A DNA stretch of 64,000 nt from Arsukibacterium sp. UBA3155 (GCA_002364615.1 DEYP01000024.1:1-64000); one strand, 5' to 3'; positions 1 through 9,523 are shown, counted from the first letter of the stretch. Notes: generated from the letters alone by a model not told the origin. Made by a program: numbers and translations.

Positions 1-112
1 TCAAGTTAATTGTCGCTTTATAGTAAAGCGTTAATGTCCCGCTTCACGCTTCACGCTCCAAGCTGCTAGGCATGTTAATTGCGGCTTAGTGCCAAAAGCG
101 GCCAGAATGAGT

Positions 113-622
113 CTAGTGTTTTAGGGGAAGTCCAGACCTACCAGGCATGGCTATTACATCCGAGTGGCTATATGTCTTACAAAACCACTCATCATTATCC
201 CTAAAATAAGAACAAGCTATATTATTGGCGAGTGTATCTCTCTCCATACATACAGGAGTCCAAGAACCTTTGTTTACAATCTGCAGGCCCAACGCTTTAC
301 AATTGTCTGTTTCAGCTAAAAATACGGATCTCTCTTTTTGTAATGAATAGCTCTCGTAAAGCTCCTTCGAAAGCAATGCTGTTACGAAGAAGAATACAAC
401 GGGTGGAATAGCTTTAATCGCAATAGGAGAGGTTTTTGCGACAAAAAATCCGATACCTCCAGCAATTACAGAAATACCAGTTAGTGATAATAAGCTTAAG
501 TTCCATATTAAGATTTCATCTAGTATAAAGACTGAGCCTGCAAACAAAACAACTGCGGCAACCCTTATGATTAAACTATCCGAATCCTTTAAATCTTCTT
601 TTGATAGCCAATCAATAAACAT
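113..622 (-). CDS. Hypothetical small membrane protein
   Basis: I do not recognise this 169-residue protein. I chose the ATG at 622 because a GGAGG ribosome site lies 5 bases upstream; an open frame continues to 679 without a comparable site. Three hydrophobic segments (about residues 16-34, 37-61 and 66-85) suggest an inner-membrane protein. They are followed by a soluble C-terminal half of about 80 residues with four cysteines, which could form disulfides or bind a metal. It stands alone with no co-oriented close neighbour. The base composition is visibly richer in A and T than the nitrate-respiration genes to the right, which could mean recent acquisition. Function is unknown. Confidence 0.6.
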   Translation of the reverse strand: MFIDWLSKEDLKDSDSLIIRVAAVVLFAGSVFILDEILIWNLSLLSLTGISVIAGGIGFFVAKTSPIAIKAIPPVVFFFVTALLSKELYESYSLQKERSVFLAETDNCKALGLQIVNKGSWTPVCMERDTLANNIACSYFRDNDEWFCKTYSHSDVIAMPGRSGLPLKH

Positions 623-886
623 GTTGCCTCCGTTCCTCTTTATTGCTTTGATAGTATTACATCTTCTAGACGAAGACAATTAGCTGAAACTATTCAATGG
701 ACAAGTCATTATTGGGCAGGAATAAGTTAGCTTAACGTCCGCTTTGAAGATTAGATATTACAAATATGGCGACCGTCTCAAATTCGCTCATAGACGCCAG
801 TTTACCTGAGCCTGCCTGACAGCTGAGTGCCAAAAGCAGAAGTTGAAACCATAGCCACTTTTTGACACGGTTATTGATGATCATTT

Positions 887-1978
887 TTATATTTCAGCTT
901 TCTGTTTCCACTCTTTAAAAAGCTTTATTAAGCCCTGATTAGAGCTTGATTCAAGTTGTTTCATGTCGGCTGTAGCATCGATTTCATAGTGTTCTTTAAG
1001 AACGCCATTCTCAATTTTTACAAAATGTGCAAAATCTGCTTTAAACGAAGAATACCCGTTCTCTTCAACCATATTGCCTTCTTCAAAGATAAATATACCG
1101 TTTACCCAATTAGCAAAAAGTGCTTCTTCATTGTCATTTTTCGGAATCACCTCACTCAACAGAAGTTTACTTTTCTCAGCTTTATATATATTTGAACCTG
1201 TTAATAATTGAATCTCATCAATAAATAGACGGTTGTCTTTGTCAATATACCATTTACAGTTTGGTGCCCCAGTCTTTGATTTATTATTCCAGTTAAAAGG
1301 CCAATTCAAGTGATCATTATTATATAGCTGAAGGAGTGGACTCATGCCTGAAGTAGTCTTCAACTTTAACGCTTTGCCATTCCAATTTATTTCGTCTGGT
1401 TCACTCAAGCGAAAATAGTAATCAGTGTAACGCTGGTAAAGATCTGTTATTGCAACCTTCTTTGATTGAGCATCTTCGTTTGCTCTGTTCTGTTCATAAT
1501 TATCGTAATCTTCTCTGGTTAAACGTACTAATTCTAGGATTCGACCATGCTGAATATTAAGATAGTAATCAGCCACAAATATATCGTTTGTTTCGGTATA
1601 TTTCAGTTCAGTCGCTTTCAACACACCGCTGAACCAATCCGCAGAAAGAGAACCGTTGGAAGATTGCTTTTTGCCTAATTTACTTCCTATTTCTGATGGC
1701 TGAATCTCTTTGTCATTAGATTCAACTTTGTTGAGGTACAGGTATTCGTTTTCAATTAACCACGTGGCTATATGCCCTCTATATAAAGCTGTACCTGTCG
1801 CCTTAAAAGGTGACGTTTGTCCTGATTGTTTGTAATAAGTCTCTAGAGGCGATGGGTAAGCCCAACTTGTTGTAAGCCTTAGTTCTTTTCCCTCAAATAA
1901 CAAAACGTCAGGAGCCTGTTGTGTGGCAATGGTCTGAGTTGTGGTGGCTAGCAATATTAAAAAGAAAAAGGTGCGCAT
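887..1978 (-). CDS. Hypothetical secreted protein
   Basis: This is a 363-residue protein of unknown function. It begins with a short hydrophobic stretch ending near TQTIATQQ, a plausible Sec signal peptide cleaved around residue 19-21, so it is probably periplasmic or exported. The remainder is hydrophilic, rich in Lys, Asn, Glu and aromatic residues, without a motif I can assign. There seem to be two related halves, each containing a phrase like LxLTTSW/LKLKTTSG followed by SPL..YY or SPLLQLY (about residues 32-50 and 205-220), which hints at an internal duplication. Codon use is AT-rich like the small membrane protein next to it. Confidence 0.6.
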   Translation of the reverse strand: MRTFFFLILLATTTQTIATQQAPDVLLFEGKELRLTTSWAYPSPLETYYKQSGQTSPFKATGTALYRGHIATWLIENEYLYLNKVESNDKEIQPSEIGSKLGKKQSSNGSLSADWFSGVLKATELKYTETNDIFVADYYLNIQHGRILELVRLTREDYDNYEQNRANEDAQSKKVAITDLYQRYTDYYFRLSEPDEINWNGKALKLKTTSGMSPLLQLYNNDHLNWPFNWNNKSKTGAPNCKWYIDKDNRLFIDEIQLLTGSNIYKAEKSKLLLSEVIPKNDNEEALFANWVNGIFIFEEGNMVEENGYSSFKADFAHFVKIENGVLKEHYEIDATADMKQLESSSNQGLIKLFKEWKQKAEI

Positions 1979-2263
1979 TTAGACTTTCCCTGTAAGCGAC
2001 TTGAGTTGGTCGTGTGACCTGATGGAATTAACTATTTTGCAGGGTAGCACATGTTACAAATTAATTAACCTGAGTGTCCGTTATTCGCTCATAGCAGACA
2101 TTAACCTCTGCAATGCCTGACAGAATCTAAACGTAATTAATCACAGTGCCTGGAGTAAAGTGCTTGCGCGTGCAGCATGGGTTGTTAATGTTATGCCTGT
2201 AATTAGCCGAAACTTGAATGCAGCGTTCTTTCGGTTATGGCTCCGGATACCAGAAGATTTAAT

Positions 2264-2704
2264 ATGACGGATATCTATATGCAGGCGGCTATCGCCCAGG
2301 CCAGAAAAAGTTTGGCTGAGGGCGGTATTCCGATTGGCTCGGTGCTGGTTATCGATGGCAATATCGTCGGTGCCGGCCATAATCAGCGGGTGCAGAAGGG
2401 CAGTTGTGTATTGCATGCTGAAATGGATTGCCTGGAAAAAGCCGACCGGTTAACCGCCGCGGATTACCGCCGCGCTACGCTGTACTCTACCTTGTCGCCT
2501 TGCGATATGTGCAGCGGCACCGTATTGCTGTATGGCATTCCAAAGGTTGTTATTGGGGAGAACCAGACTTTTCAGGGGCCGGAAGCCTATGTGCAAAGCC
2601 GGGGCGTTACCCTGGAGAACCTGCATAATGCCGAGTGCATTCAGCTGATGCAGGATTTTATTGCTGCTAAACCCCAGCTGTGGTTTGAAGATATTGGCGA
2701 GTAA
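2264..2704 (+). CDS. Cytosine deaminase, yeast Fcy1-like (copy 1)
   Basis: This is a 146-residue zinc-dependent deaminase of the CDA fold, expected to convert cytosine to uracil and ammonia in the cytoplasm for pyrimidine salvage. The zinc and catalytic motifs are visible: H51-A-E53 and P-C80-x2-C83. The overall sequence, including the C-terminal WFEDIGE, resembles yeast Fcy1 much more than the TadA/tRNA deaminases or the large bacterial CodA. I start at 2264 because this gives the same length and N-terminus as the paralogue at 13138; an in-frame ATG lies upstream at 2237. The next gene is hemN, 132 bases on. The two paralogues differ mainly at silent sites and near the C-terminus. Substrate is inferred from similarity; guanine or another base is possible. 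Confidence 0.8.
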   Translation: MTDIYMQAAIAQARKSLAEGGIPIGSVLVIDGNIVGAGHNQRVQKGSCVLHAEMDCLEKADRLTAADYRRATLYSTLSPCDMCSGTVLLYGIPKVVIGENQTFQGPEAYVQSRGVTLENLHNAECIQLMQDFIAAKPQLWFEDIGE

Positions 2705-2760
2705 ATACCTGCAGTAGTGGTTATCAATACGGAATAATCCCGTTGCGTCACACCGGCTGT

Positions 2761-2802
2761 CTGCGTTAGATCAAATTTTCAGTTTGATAAAACCTCTACA
2801 CT
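2761..2802 (+). promoter_or_regulatory. Possible FNR-dependent promoter of hemN copy 1
   Basis: A single good FNR half site ATCAA ends at 2774, with a poor left half (CTGCG). It is followed after 22 bp by TACACT (2797-2802). The same spacing and the same -10 hexamer occur at the clear FNR promoters in this window, which is the main reason to report it. The left half matches only 2 of 5 positions, so this is tentative. Confidence 0.35.
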
Positions 2803-2836
2803 ACGGCCTGGATCAGCCGTCAGCACAGAGGTAGTT

Positions 2837-4198
2837 ATGCAGTCAGTACAATGGGACCCGAATTTAATCAGCAAATATAATATTAACGGCCCGCGTTATA
2901 CTTCTTACCCTACCGCTCTGGCGCTGCATACCCATTTTGATCAAACACAGATCCAAACAGCCATCAGCCAAAGCCCGGAAGCGCTTAGTCTGTATCTGCA
3001 TATCCCGTTTTGCCATAAGCTGTGTTATTACTGCGGCTGCAATAAAGTGGTCACCCGCCATCAGCATAAGGCCGATATTTATCTGGATGGACTAGCCGCA
3101 GAAATGGCGCTGTATGCGCCGCTGCTCTGCGATAAAAGTATTAACCAGCTGCATTTGGGCGGCGGCACCCCGACCTTTTTAACCGAAGTACAGCTAAGCC
3201 GCTTAATGGCGTTGTTGCAGCAACATTTTACTATTAACAATGATGCTGAAATAAGCATTGAAATAGACCCGCGTAGTTGCAGCGATAACAAGCTGCGCCA
3301 TTTGCGTAAGCTTGGCTTTAACCGGGTAAGTTTTGGCGTACAGGATTTAGATGAAAAAGTACAAATTGCCATTAACCGGGTGCAGGATACTGAGCTTATT
3401 CGTCATCAGGTTATGCTTAGTCGGGAGTTAGGTTTTAGCTCCATTAATCTCGATTTAATTTATGGCTTGCCTTTTCAGCAGCCTGCCAGCTTTAGTGCAA
3501 CAATAGATGAAATTATCCGGCTTAATCCTGATCGTATTTCGTTGTTCAGTTACGCCCATTTACCAGAACGTTTTGCCGCCCAGCGTAAAATTACCGATAG
3601 CAGCCTGCCAGGTGCGCCATTAAAGCTGGAGCTGATGCAACTGGCCATAAACCGCTTTGTTGGCGCCGGCTATCAGTTTATTGGCATGGACCACTTTGCC
3701 AAACCCGAAGATGCGCTGGCGAAAGCTCAGCAGACCGGCAAACTGCAGCGAAATTTTCAGGGATATACTACCAGAGGGCAGGACGGGTTAATTGGCCTTG
3801 GTGTTTCCAGCATCAGCCAGGTAAGTGGAGTGCTTTGGCAGAATAGTAAAGACTTGCCTGTCTATTATGCAGCTGTCAATGCTGCAAACCTGCCACTGAA
3901 GCATGGTTTCAGTTTAAACCGGAATGATAAGATCCGCGCAGCGCTGATCAGCCAGTTAATCTGTCATTTTCAGTTAGATATAGAGACGTTTTGCCAGTTA
4001 TGGAAAATAAATGACTTCTGGCGATACTTTAGCGAGGCTTTAGAACGGCTGCAGCCGTTTATTGAGGATGGTCTGGTCGAGCTTGCTGCCGGGCAAATAA
4101 AAGTAAGCCCTGTCGGCAGGCTATGGGTACGCAGTATCTGTACTTGCTTTGATGCTTATCTAAACCAAGGGCAGCAGCGGTTTTCTAAGGTGGTATAA
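2837..4198 (+). CDS. hemN: Oxygen-independent coproporphyrinogen III oxidase HemN (copy 1)
   Basis: This 453-residue radical-SAM enzyme carries out the oxygen-independent oxidative decarboxylation of coproporphyrinogen III to protoporphyrinogen IX in haem synthesis. The cluster motif C59-x3-C63-x2-C66-x-C68 follows LYLHIPF, and the N-terminal NGPRYTSYPTA signature is typical of true HemN rather than HemW. Length matches the family. The start at 2837 has AGAGG upstream. A second, equally long copy lies at 32196; the two are alike over their full length with scattered substitutions. This copy sits after a cytosine deaminase and is convergent with the TolB/TPR gene. A degenerate FNR-type promoter lies upstream. 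Confidence 0.95.
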   Translation: MQSVQWDPNLISKYNINGPRYTSYPTALALHTHFDQTQIQTAISQSPEALSLYLHIPFCHKLCYYCGCNKVVTRHQHKADIYLDGLAAEMALYAPLLCDKSINQLHLGGGTPTFLTEVQLSRLMALLQQHFTINNDAEISIEIDPRSCSDNKLRHLRKLGFNRVSFGVQDLDEKVQIAINRVQDTELIRHQVMLSRELGFSSINLDLIYGLPFQQPASFSATIDEIIRLNPDRISLFSYAHLPERFAAQRKITDSSLPGAPLKLELMQLAINRFVGAGYQFIGMDHFAKPEDALAKAQQTGKLQRNFQGYTTRGQDGLIGLGVSSISQVSGVLWQNSKDLPVYYAAVNAANLPLKHGFSLNRNDKIRAALISQLICHFQLDIETFCQLWKINDFWRYFSEALERLQPFIEDGLVELAAGQIKVSPVGRLWVRSICTCFDAYLNQGQQRFSKVV

Positions 4199-4238
4199 CG
4201 TAAAACCAGAGACTGACATTGCTGGCAGGCTTGTTGAA

Positions 4239-6086
4239 TCATTGAATCATTGCAACGTTGCTAAGCAGGCTTACATTAAATTTAATTTCTTCAAGCTCTT
4301 CAGTATTTTGATTTATGCTACTGAGAAAGTCTAGCCAGCGGGGATCGTCATGCATTGCACTAAAGCCTGGATCAAGTGGACTAAAATGATTTGCCTTTTT
4401 AAGCTCTACAGCCTTATTTAACCACTCAAATGCTTTGTCATGCATGCCTTTTTCCAAATAAACCCGGGCGATGGCGATAGGAGACGTATCGCCCCAGCGA
4501 TCAATTAATTCCTGAAAAGCCTGTTGATGTAGGCTCTGTTCTTTTAAAACGTGATATGCCATCGCTTTCCCTGCCAGCGCAACAGATTCACGACGTTCTT
4601 TTTCAAATGCCGCTAATGCCAGTTCAGGTTCGCCCCGGTAATATTGCGCCAAACCGATAAAAAAATGAGTGCCAGTATGGTCCGGACTCAAGCGTAGCAA
4701 AACGTTATAAGATGCAATCGCTTCTTCCCAGCGCCTTAAATAAAACAGCATCATACTGGTATTGTGGCGAATAGACGTGCTTAGCGGATCGATAGTGATG
4801 GCATGCTGATTAACCAATACAGCCTCTGACGTGCGGCCCAGCTTATGTAACAGTAACGCTGCCATGCCAAGAGAGCTGACATTAGAAGGTGCTCTTTTTA
4901 GTGCTCTTTCAATCTGGGTGGCCGCCGCTTGAAAATCCTTTTCATAAATCATTGAAAACCATGCCTGGCTAGTGAGCGCCGGAGAATAGTCCGGATTAAT
5001 TTGTAACGCCCGTTTGTTTGCCAGCCGTTCTAAGGTGCTTCCTTCATCAGGAGGGATAATACCCATGACTACCTGCTTACCGTAATTGATACTTAACCAA
5101 TCCCAAGCCTCTACAAAGTTTTCTTCTATATCAATCGCTTGCTTGAATATCTTAGTGGCCTCTTCTAACTTTTCAGGATCGCCGGATCGGGTAAGATGAC
5201 GAGCTTTTAAAAACAATTCATAGGCTTGAGAATTTACTTTATTGGCTGTGGGGCTGTTCCCGAGAATTTTTAATTTCAGTTGCCGCACCACTGCGTTGGC
5301 AATCTCATCCTGGATAGCAAACACATTATCTAATTTTCTGTCGTAGGTTTCAGACCACAAATGGGTATCAGTAGCCGCTTCAATTAGCTGCGCGGTAATC
5401 CGTATCTGATTGCCTGACTTTCTAACTGAGCCTTCCAATACATGAGCAACATTAAGCTTCTCTGCAAGTTCGACAATGTTTATATCCTTGTCTTTAAAAG
5501 CAAATGCTGATGAACGAGAGATGACTCTCAATTCAGAAATTTGGGCCAGAAGGTTAAGCAATTCTTCAGAGATACCATCGGAAAAATAGTCCTGTTCCGG
5601 ATCTGAGCTCATGTTGACAAAAGGCAGAACCGCAATCGAATTATCACCATACGATTCAATAAAGGCTTCGCTGCGGCCCGTCTCTCTTGCTTCATCGATT
5701 TGATTAGCAACAACGTCAGTCAGAGCTGCCTCTCTGGCGGGCATCAGCACAAACTTATCGACACCAAAGTACGTTACCGCCAGCGCTAAAACGATAATGA
5801 TAACCCGATCCAGAGTTTTTGCCGTTTTTCCCGTAACCTTGTATTGGGGAGTCACGCCACTGTCTTTCTTCAATCCTTCTGGTGTGAGTTCGAATACCCA
5901 GGCAAGAATAACGACTGGAACAAGACCGATAACAGCAATGATTGTTGCATGACGAACCAACGAAGCACTAAATCCAAAGGCGGGGAAGATGGTATCGACG
6001 ACTTGGATCAGCAGCCATGCCATCAAACTGTAAGCTGTGGCAACGCGTAATACATTTCGTCTTCTTAATTCATTGAAAAAATTCAT
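4239..6086 (-). CDS. Membrane-anchored TolB-like domain and TPR protein
   Basis: This is a 615-residue protein. The N-terminus starts NFFNELRRRNVLRVA and has two or three membrane segments (about residues 13-32, 43-65 and 90-108). Next comes a domain with AVLPFVNMSSDPEQDYFSDG and ISEELLNLLA (about residues 150-275), the TolB N-terminal-like domain often found with CadC-type regulators or adenylate cyclases. The C-terminal half (about residues 280-600) is a run of TPR-like helical repeats. No kinase, cyclase or DNA-binding part is present here, so it lacks the output module that this sensory arrangement usually has. It probably acts as a membrane scaffold or periplasmic sensor. Function unknown. 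Confidence 0.7.
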   Translation of the reverse strand: MNFFNELRRRNVLRVATAYSLMAWLLIQVVDTIFPAFGFSASLVRHATIIAVIGLVPVVILAWVFELTPEGLKKDSGVTPQYKVTGKTAKTLDRVIIIVLALAVTYFGVDKFVLMPAREAALTDVVANQIDEARETGRSEAFIESYGDNSIAVLPFVNMSSDPEQDYFSDGISEELLNLLAQISELRVISRSSAFAFKDKDINIVELAEKLNVAHVLEGSVRKSGNQIRITAQLIEAATDTHLWSETYDRKLDNVFAIQDEIANAVVRQLKLKILGNSPTANKVNSQAYELFLKARHLTRSGDPEKLEEATKIFKQAIDIEENFVEAWDWLSINYGKQVVMGIIPPDEGSTLERLANKRALQINPDYSPALTSQAWFSMIYEKDFQAAATQIERALKRAPSNVSSLGMAALLLHKLGRTSEAVLVNQHAITIDPLSTSIRHNTSMMLFYLRRWEEAIASYNVLLRLSPDHTGTHFFIGLAQYYRGEPELALAAFEKERRESVALAGKAMAYHVLKEQSLHQQAFQELIDRWGDTSPIAIARVYLEKGMHDKAFEWLNKAVELKKANHFSPLDPGFSAMHDDPRWLDFLSSINQNTEELEEIKFNVSLLSNVAMIQ

Positions 6087-6307
6087 GGCACAGTACCTCT
6101 ATGCGCTGAATGCGGCAACAGGTAAAGCTGATTAGTCAGGAACAATATGAAAATCGTCTTGATGAAGAGAAAAATAGTAGTTCAGGATTAAGCACTTCGC
6201 AACTTTCGCGCTTTGTATGCAAAGCTAAACAGCGGCTATCCGGCATTGCCAAACTGGCTGTAGTTCTTCATAGTTAGCTCTTGGCGAAACGGAAAAGGCG
6301 GGCTCAG

Positions 6308-7717
6308 ATGTTAAAGGTTAAAATACCATTACGGTTTATAGCAGGCATGGCGCTGGCACTGATATCAGTCTCAGCCACCGCAACAAACAGCGAAACCAAC
6401 AACGATAAAACATCACAAAACACGGCACTCTATACTGTGTTTGATCAAGTGCATGTATTGCCGATGACATCTGCACCGGAGCCAGAACAACGGGTGCTGC
6501 GCGAGCAACGGGTACTGGTGCAGGGCGATCGCATCGTCGCTGTAGGCAATGTTGCGGATATTGCCATACCTGACGGTGCTAAGGTCATTGTCGGCAACGG
6601 TCGTTATATTATGCCTGGGCTGGCCGAAATGCACGGTCATGTGCCGCCGCTGGCCGATTTTAGCGGAGTACCTAAGCGCTATCTGGATGATGTGTTAACG
6701 CTATATCTGGCAGGGGGGGTTACCACAGTGCGTGGCATGCTGGGCCACGACCGGCAATTGCAGCTAAAAGACGATATTGCCAGCGGTAAACGACAGGGCC
6801 CAACCTTGTATCTGGCCGGCCCCAGTTTTAACCAGCATACTGTAACTTCACCAGAGCAAGCCCGCGAACGCGTGCGACAGCACAAAGCTGAGGGCTGGGA
6901 CTTATTGAAAATTCACCCCGGTTTAAGCCTTGAACACTATCAAGCCATAGCCGACGAAGCCAATAAACAAGCTATCGACTTTGCCGGCCACGTACCCGAA
7001 GCCGTGGGCATAGAGCAGGCTATTGTACTGGGTAGCCGTACTAATGATCATCTCGATGGTTATATGGCCGCGCTCGGCGGTTTTGATAAGACCTTAACAG
7101 TCAAAGATCTGGCGCCGCTGGTGGCACTGACCAAACAGCATAATGTGGCAGTAGTCCCCACCGAAGCGCTGTGGCAAACCATTATTGGAGCCGCAGACAG
7201 CACACAGCTACACGCTTATGACGAACTGAAATATATGCCAGCGCAGGTAATCGCCGGCTGGCAGCGCTATTTGCAGCAAGCCAGTGGCAGTTATTACACG
7301 GGGAAGACCGCTGAGTTACATGCCGAAAACCGCCGCTTGTTGCTTGCGGAGCTATACCGGGCAGGCGTTACTATATTACTGGGTACTGATGCGCCGCAAT
7401 TATTTAGTGTGCCGGGGTTTTCCATACGCCGCGAAATACCAAAAATGACCGCGGCAGGCATGAGCAACTACGATATTTTGCTAAGTGGTACAGCGTTAGT
7501 GGGCGAGTATTTTGCTGATCAGGACTCGTTCGGTCAGGTAAAAGCCGGCCAGCGCGCTGACTTACTCTTACTTGAGGGGAATCCATTAGAAAACTTGTCA
7601 GCACTATACAAACCTGCCGGGGTAATGGTGCAGGGGCAGTGGCTAAGCCGCTCAGAGCTTGATAGCAAACTGGCAGATATCGCCAGTGCCAGGCTGGCAG
7701 AGCGCAGCGCGCCTTAA
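6308..7717 (+). CDS. Secreted metal-dependent amidohydrolase
   Basis: This is a 469-residue protein of the amidohydrolase superfamily, imidazolonepropionase-like group. An N-terminal signal peptide (hydrophobic core FIAGMALALISVSATA) puts it in the periplasm. Metal-binding motifs are visible: H-x-H in LAEMHGHVPP, a later histidine in FAGHVPEA, and an aspartate in LLGTDAPQ. Family members hydrolyse cyclic amides or dipeptides such as prolidase substrates; the substrate here cannot be read from sequence. I use the ATG at 6308, which directly precedes the signal peptide, rather than the TTG at 6281. The gene stands alone, divergent from the TolB/TPR gene. Confidence 0.8.
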   Translation: MLKVKIPLRFIAGMALALISVSATATNSETNNDKTSQNTALYTVFDQVHVLPMTSAPEPEQRVLREQRVLVQGDRIVAVGNVADIAIPDGAKVIVGNGRYIMPGLAEMHGHVPPLADFSGVPKRYLDDVLTLYLAGGVTTVRGMLGHDRQLQLKDDIASGKRQGPTLYLAGPSFNQHTVTSPEQARERVRQHKAEGWDLLKIHPGLSLEHYQAIADEANKQAIDFAGHVPEAVGIEQAIVLGSRTNDHLDGYMAALGGFDKTLTVKDLAPLVALTKQHNVAVVPTEALWQTIIGAADSTQLHAYDELKYMPAQVIAGWQRYLQQASGSYYTGKTAELHAENRRLLLAELYRAGVTILLGTDAPQLFSVPGFSIRREIPKMTAAGMSNYDILLSGTALVGEYFADQDSFGQVKAGQRADLLLLEGNPLENLSALYKPAGVMVQGQWLSRSELDSKLADIASARLAERSAP

Positions 7718-7753
7718 CTCATCACGCTGTTATGTTGGGGCTTTTAGGGCTTT

Positions 7754-7767
7754 GCAACTATAGTTGC
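7754..7767. promoter_or_regulatory. 14-bp perfect palindrome, possible operator
   Basis: GCAACTATAGTTGC is perfectly self-complementary. It lies between the amidohydrolase and the CDGSH fusion gene, about 118 bases before the latter's start. It has no T-run, so it is more likely a protein binding site than a terminator. No regulator can be named. Confidence 0.3.
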
Positions 7768-7884
7768 TAGGGCAGTGGTGTTTATAAGCGACGCAGTTTT
7801 GCTTATTTGGCGCAAAATGCAACTGCACCTACTTTAGCCTCTGCCATTTATGGCGCAGAACACTCTATGAGCCGGAGCCTGACC

Positions 7885-9450
7885 ATGACTAACCCTATCA
7901 TCGCCGACAATAAACCCATAAAAGTAAGTTTAACCAAAGGCTCAGAATATTACTTTTGCGTGTGTGGCCAATCGAAGGATCAGCCTTTCTGCGATGGCTC
8001 GCACGCCGGCACCGATTTCAAACCTAAAGCCTTTACTGCTGACGAAACCGGCGATGCCTTTCTTTGTCGCTGCAAACACACGGCCAACGCGCCATATTGT
8101 GATGGCACGCATAAACAGTTCGATGCAGAGCAGGTCGGTAAGGAAGGCCCAGGCTCTTCATCTTCAACATCATCTTCATCCGGCGCACCTGAACCAAAAG
8201 CTACTGCAGAAGAGCCAACGGTCGAGTTTATTCATCAACTTGCCCGCGACGGTTTGTCTAAGTTTGGCCATCATGGGCCAATGACATCAATGGGCGTGCC
8301 ACGGCATAAGTTACCGCATTGGGACGACTTACAACTGATGGTAGCGCAAATGGCAACCAAGCCGCTAATGGAAGATATTCCGGTTGCCACTGAACTGGTT
8401 ATTGGACCCGAAGCTAAAAAGCCGCTGCTGCTTAAGATGCCGTTGTTTGTGTCAGATATGAGTTTTGGTGCGTTGTCAGAAGAAGCTAAAATTGCCCTGG
8501 CGCGCGGTGCTGAATTGGCCGGTACCGGCATTTGCTCGGGCGAGGGTGGCATGTTGCCAGAAGAGCAGGCCGCGAACTCACGCTATTTTTATGAGCTTGC
8601 CAGCGCGCAGTTTGGCTATCAGGAAGAGCTGCTAACCCGGGTGCAAAGTTTCCATTTTAAAGGCGGCCAGGGCGCTAAAACCGGCACAGGAGGACACTTA
8701 CCCGGCATTAAAAATAAAGGCAAAATTTCAACAGTGCGCGGCATACCAGAAGGTACTGATGCGATATCACCGCCAACCTTCAAGGATCTGTCCAGTGTTA
8801 GTGATTTCGCCCGGTTTGCCGCCCGGGTGCGGGAAATTACCGGGGGCATACCAGTTGGCTTTAAACTGAGTGCTAATCATATCGAACGCGACATTCAATT
8901 CGCGCTGGATGCTGGCGCTGACTATATCATTCTGGACGGACGCGGTGGCGGCACCGGCGCAGCACCGGAAATGTTTCGCGATCACATCAGTGTGCCAACC
9001 ATACCCGCGTTGGCCCGTGCCCGCCGTTATCTGGATGCGCAAAACGCCAGCGGCAGGGTAACGCTTATTATTACCGGCGGGCTGCGGGTGCCTATAGATT
9101 TTGTTAAAGCCATGGCACTGGGCGCAGATGGTATAGCGCTGTCAAACAGCGCCATCCAGGCAATTGGTTGTGTCGGTGCCAGAATGTGCAACACCAACAA
9201 TTGCCCGTCGGGTATTGCTACGCAAAAGCCTGAATTACGTAAGCGGCTGGACATCGATGTCTCTGCTAAGCGGCTGAATAATTTCTTTCGCGCCTCAGTA
9301 GAACTGATGCAGGTGATGGCCCGCGCTTGTGGCCATGACGCGCTAAGCAAGTTTAACCAGGCTGATTTAGCCACCTGGAACCGGGAAATGGCCTATTTAT
9401 CCGGTATACGGTTTTCTGGTTTCGAAGGGATTAACACGGGTGGCAGCTAA
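7885..9450 (+). CDS. Double CDGSH iron-sulfur domain fused to glutamate synthase-like FMN domain
   Basis: This is a 521-residue two-part protein. Residues 20-80 hold two CDGSH iron-sulfur motifs of the mitoNEET type: C25-x-C27...C36-D-G-S-H40 and C61-x-C63...C72-D-G-T-H76, each expected to bind a redox-active [2Fe-2S] cluster. A serine-rich linker (about residues 92-105) leads to an FMN-binding glutamate synthase-related domain (about residues 120-510). That domain has GGRGGGTGAAP and the cysteine-rich GARMCNTNNCPSG segment that usually holds a [3Fe-4S] cluster. No glutaminase domain is present, so it is not a complete GltB. The start at 7885 has CCGGAGCC 7 bases upstream; earlier in-frame starts lack one. 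It is likely a cytoplasmic flavin/iron-sulfur oxidoreductase of unknown substrate. Confidence 0.85.
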   Translation: MTNPIIADNKPIKVSLTKGSEYYFCVCGQSKDQPFCDGSHAGTDFKPKAFTADETGDAFLCRCKHTANAPYCDGTHKQFDAEQVGKEGPGSSSSTSSSSGAPEPKATAEEPTVEFIHQLARDGLSKFGHHGPMTSMGVPRHKLPHWDDLQLMVAQMATKPLMEDIPVATELVIGPEAKKPLLLKMPLFVSDMSFGALSEEAKIALARGAELAGTGICSGEGGMLPEEQAANSRYFYELASAQFGYQEELLTRVQSFHFKGGQGAKTGTGGHLPGIKNKGKISTVRGIPEGTDAISPPTFKDLSSVSDFARFAARVREITGGIPVGFKLSANHIERDIQFALDAGADYIILDGRGGGTGAAPEMFRDHISVPTIPALARARRYLDAQNASGRVTLIITGGLRVPIDFVKAMALGADGIALSNSAIQAIGCVGARMCNTNNCPSGIATQKPELRKRLDIDVSAKRLNNFFRASVELMQVMARACGHDALSKFNQADLATWNREMAYLSGIRFSGFEGINTGGS

Positions 9451-9523
9451 TTGGCTGGCTGCTTTTCTTCCGGCGTTAATGTTGTTGTACAATTGATTAT
9501 CGACAATACACGGAAACATTCTG

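Noticed and set aside
9493..9506. FNR-like TTGAT-TATC-GACAA before the VOC gene
   Set aside because: The right half has two mismatches, and a class II start would fall inside the coding sequence.
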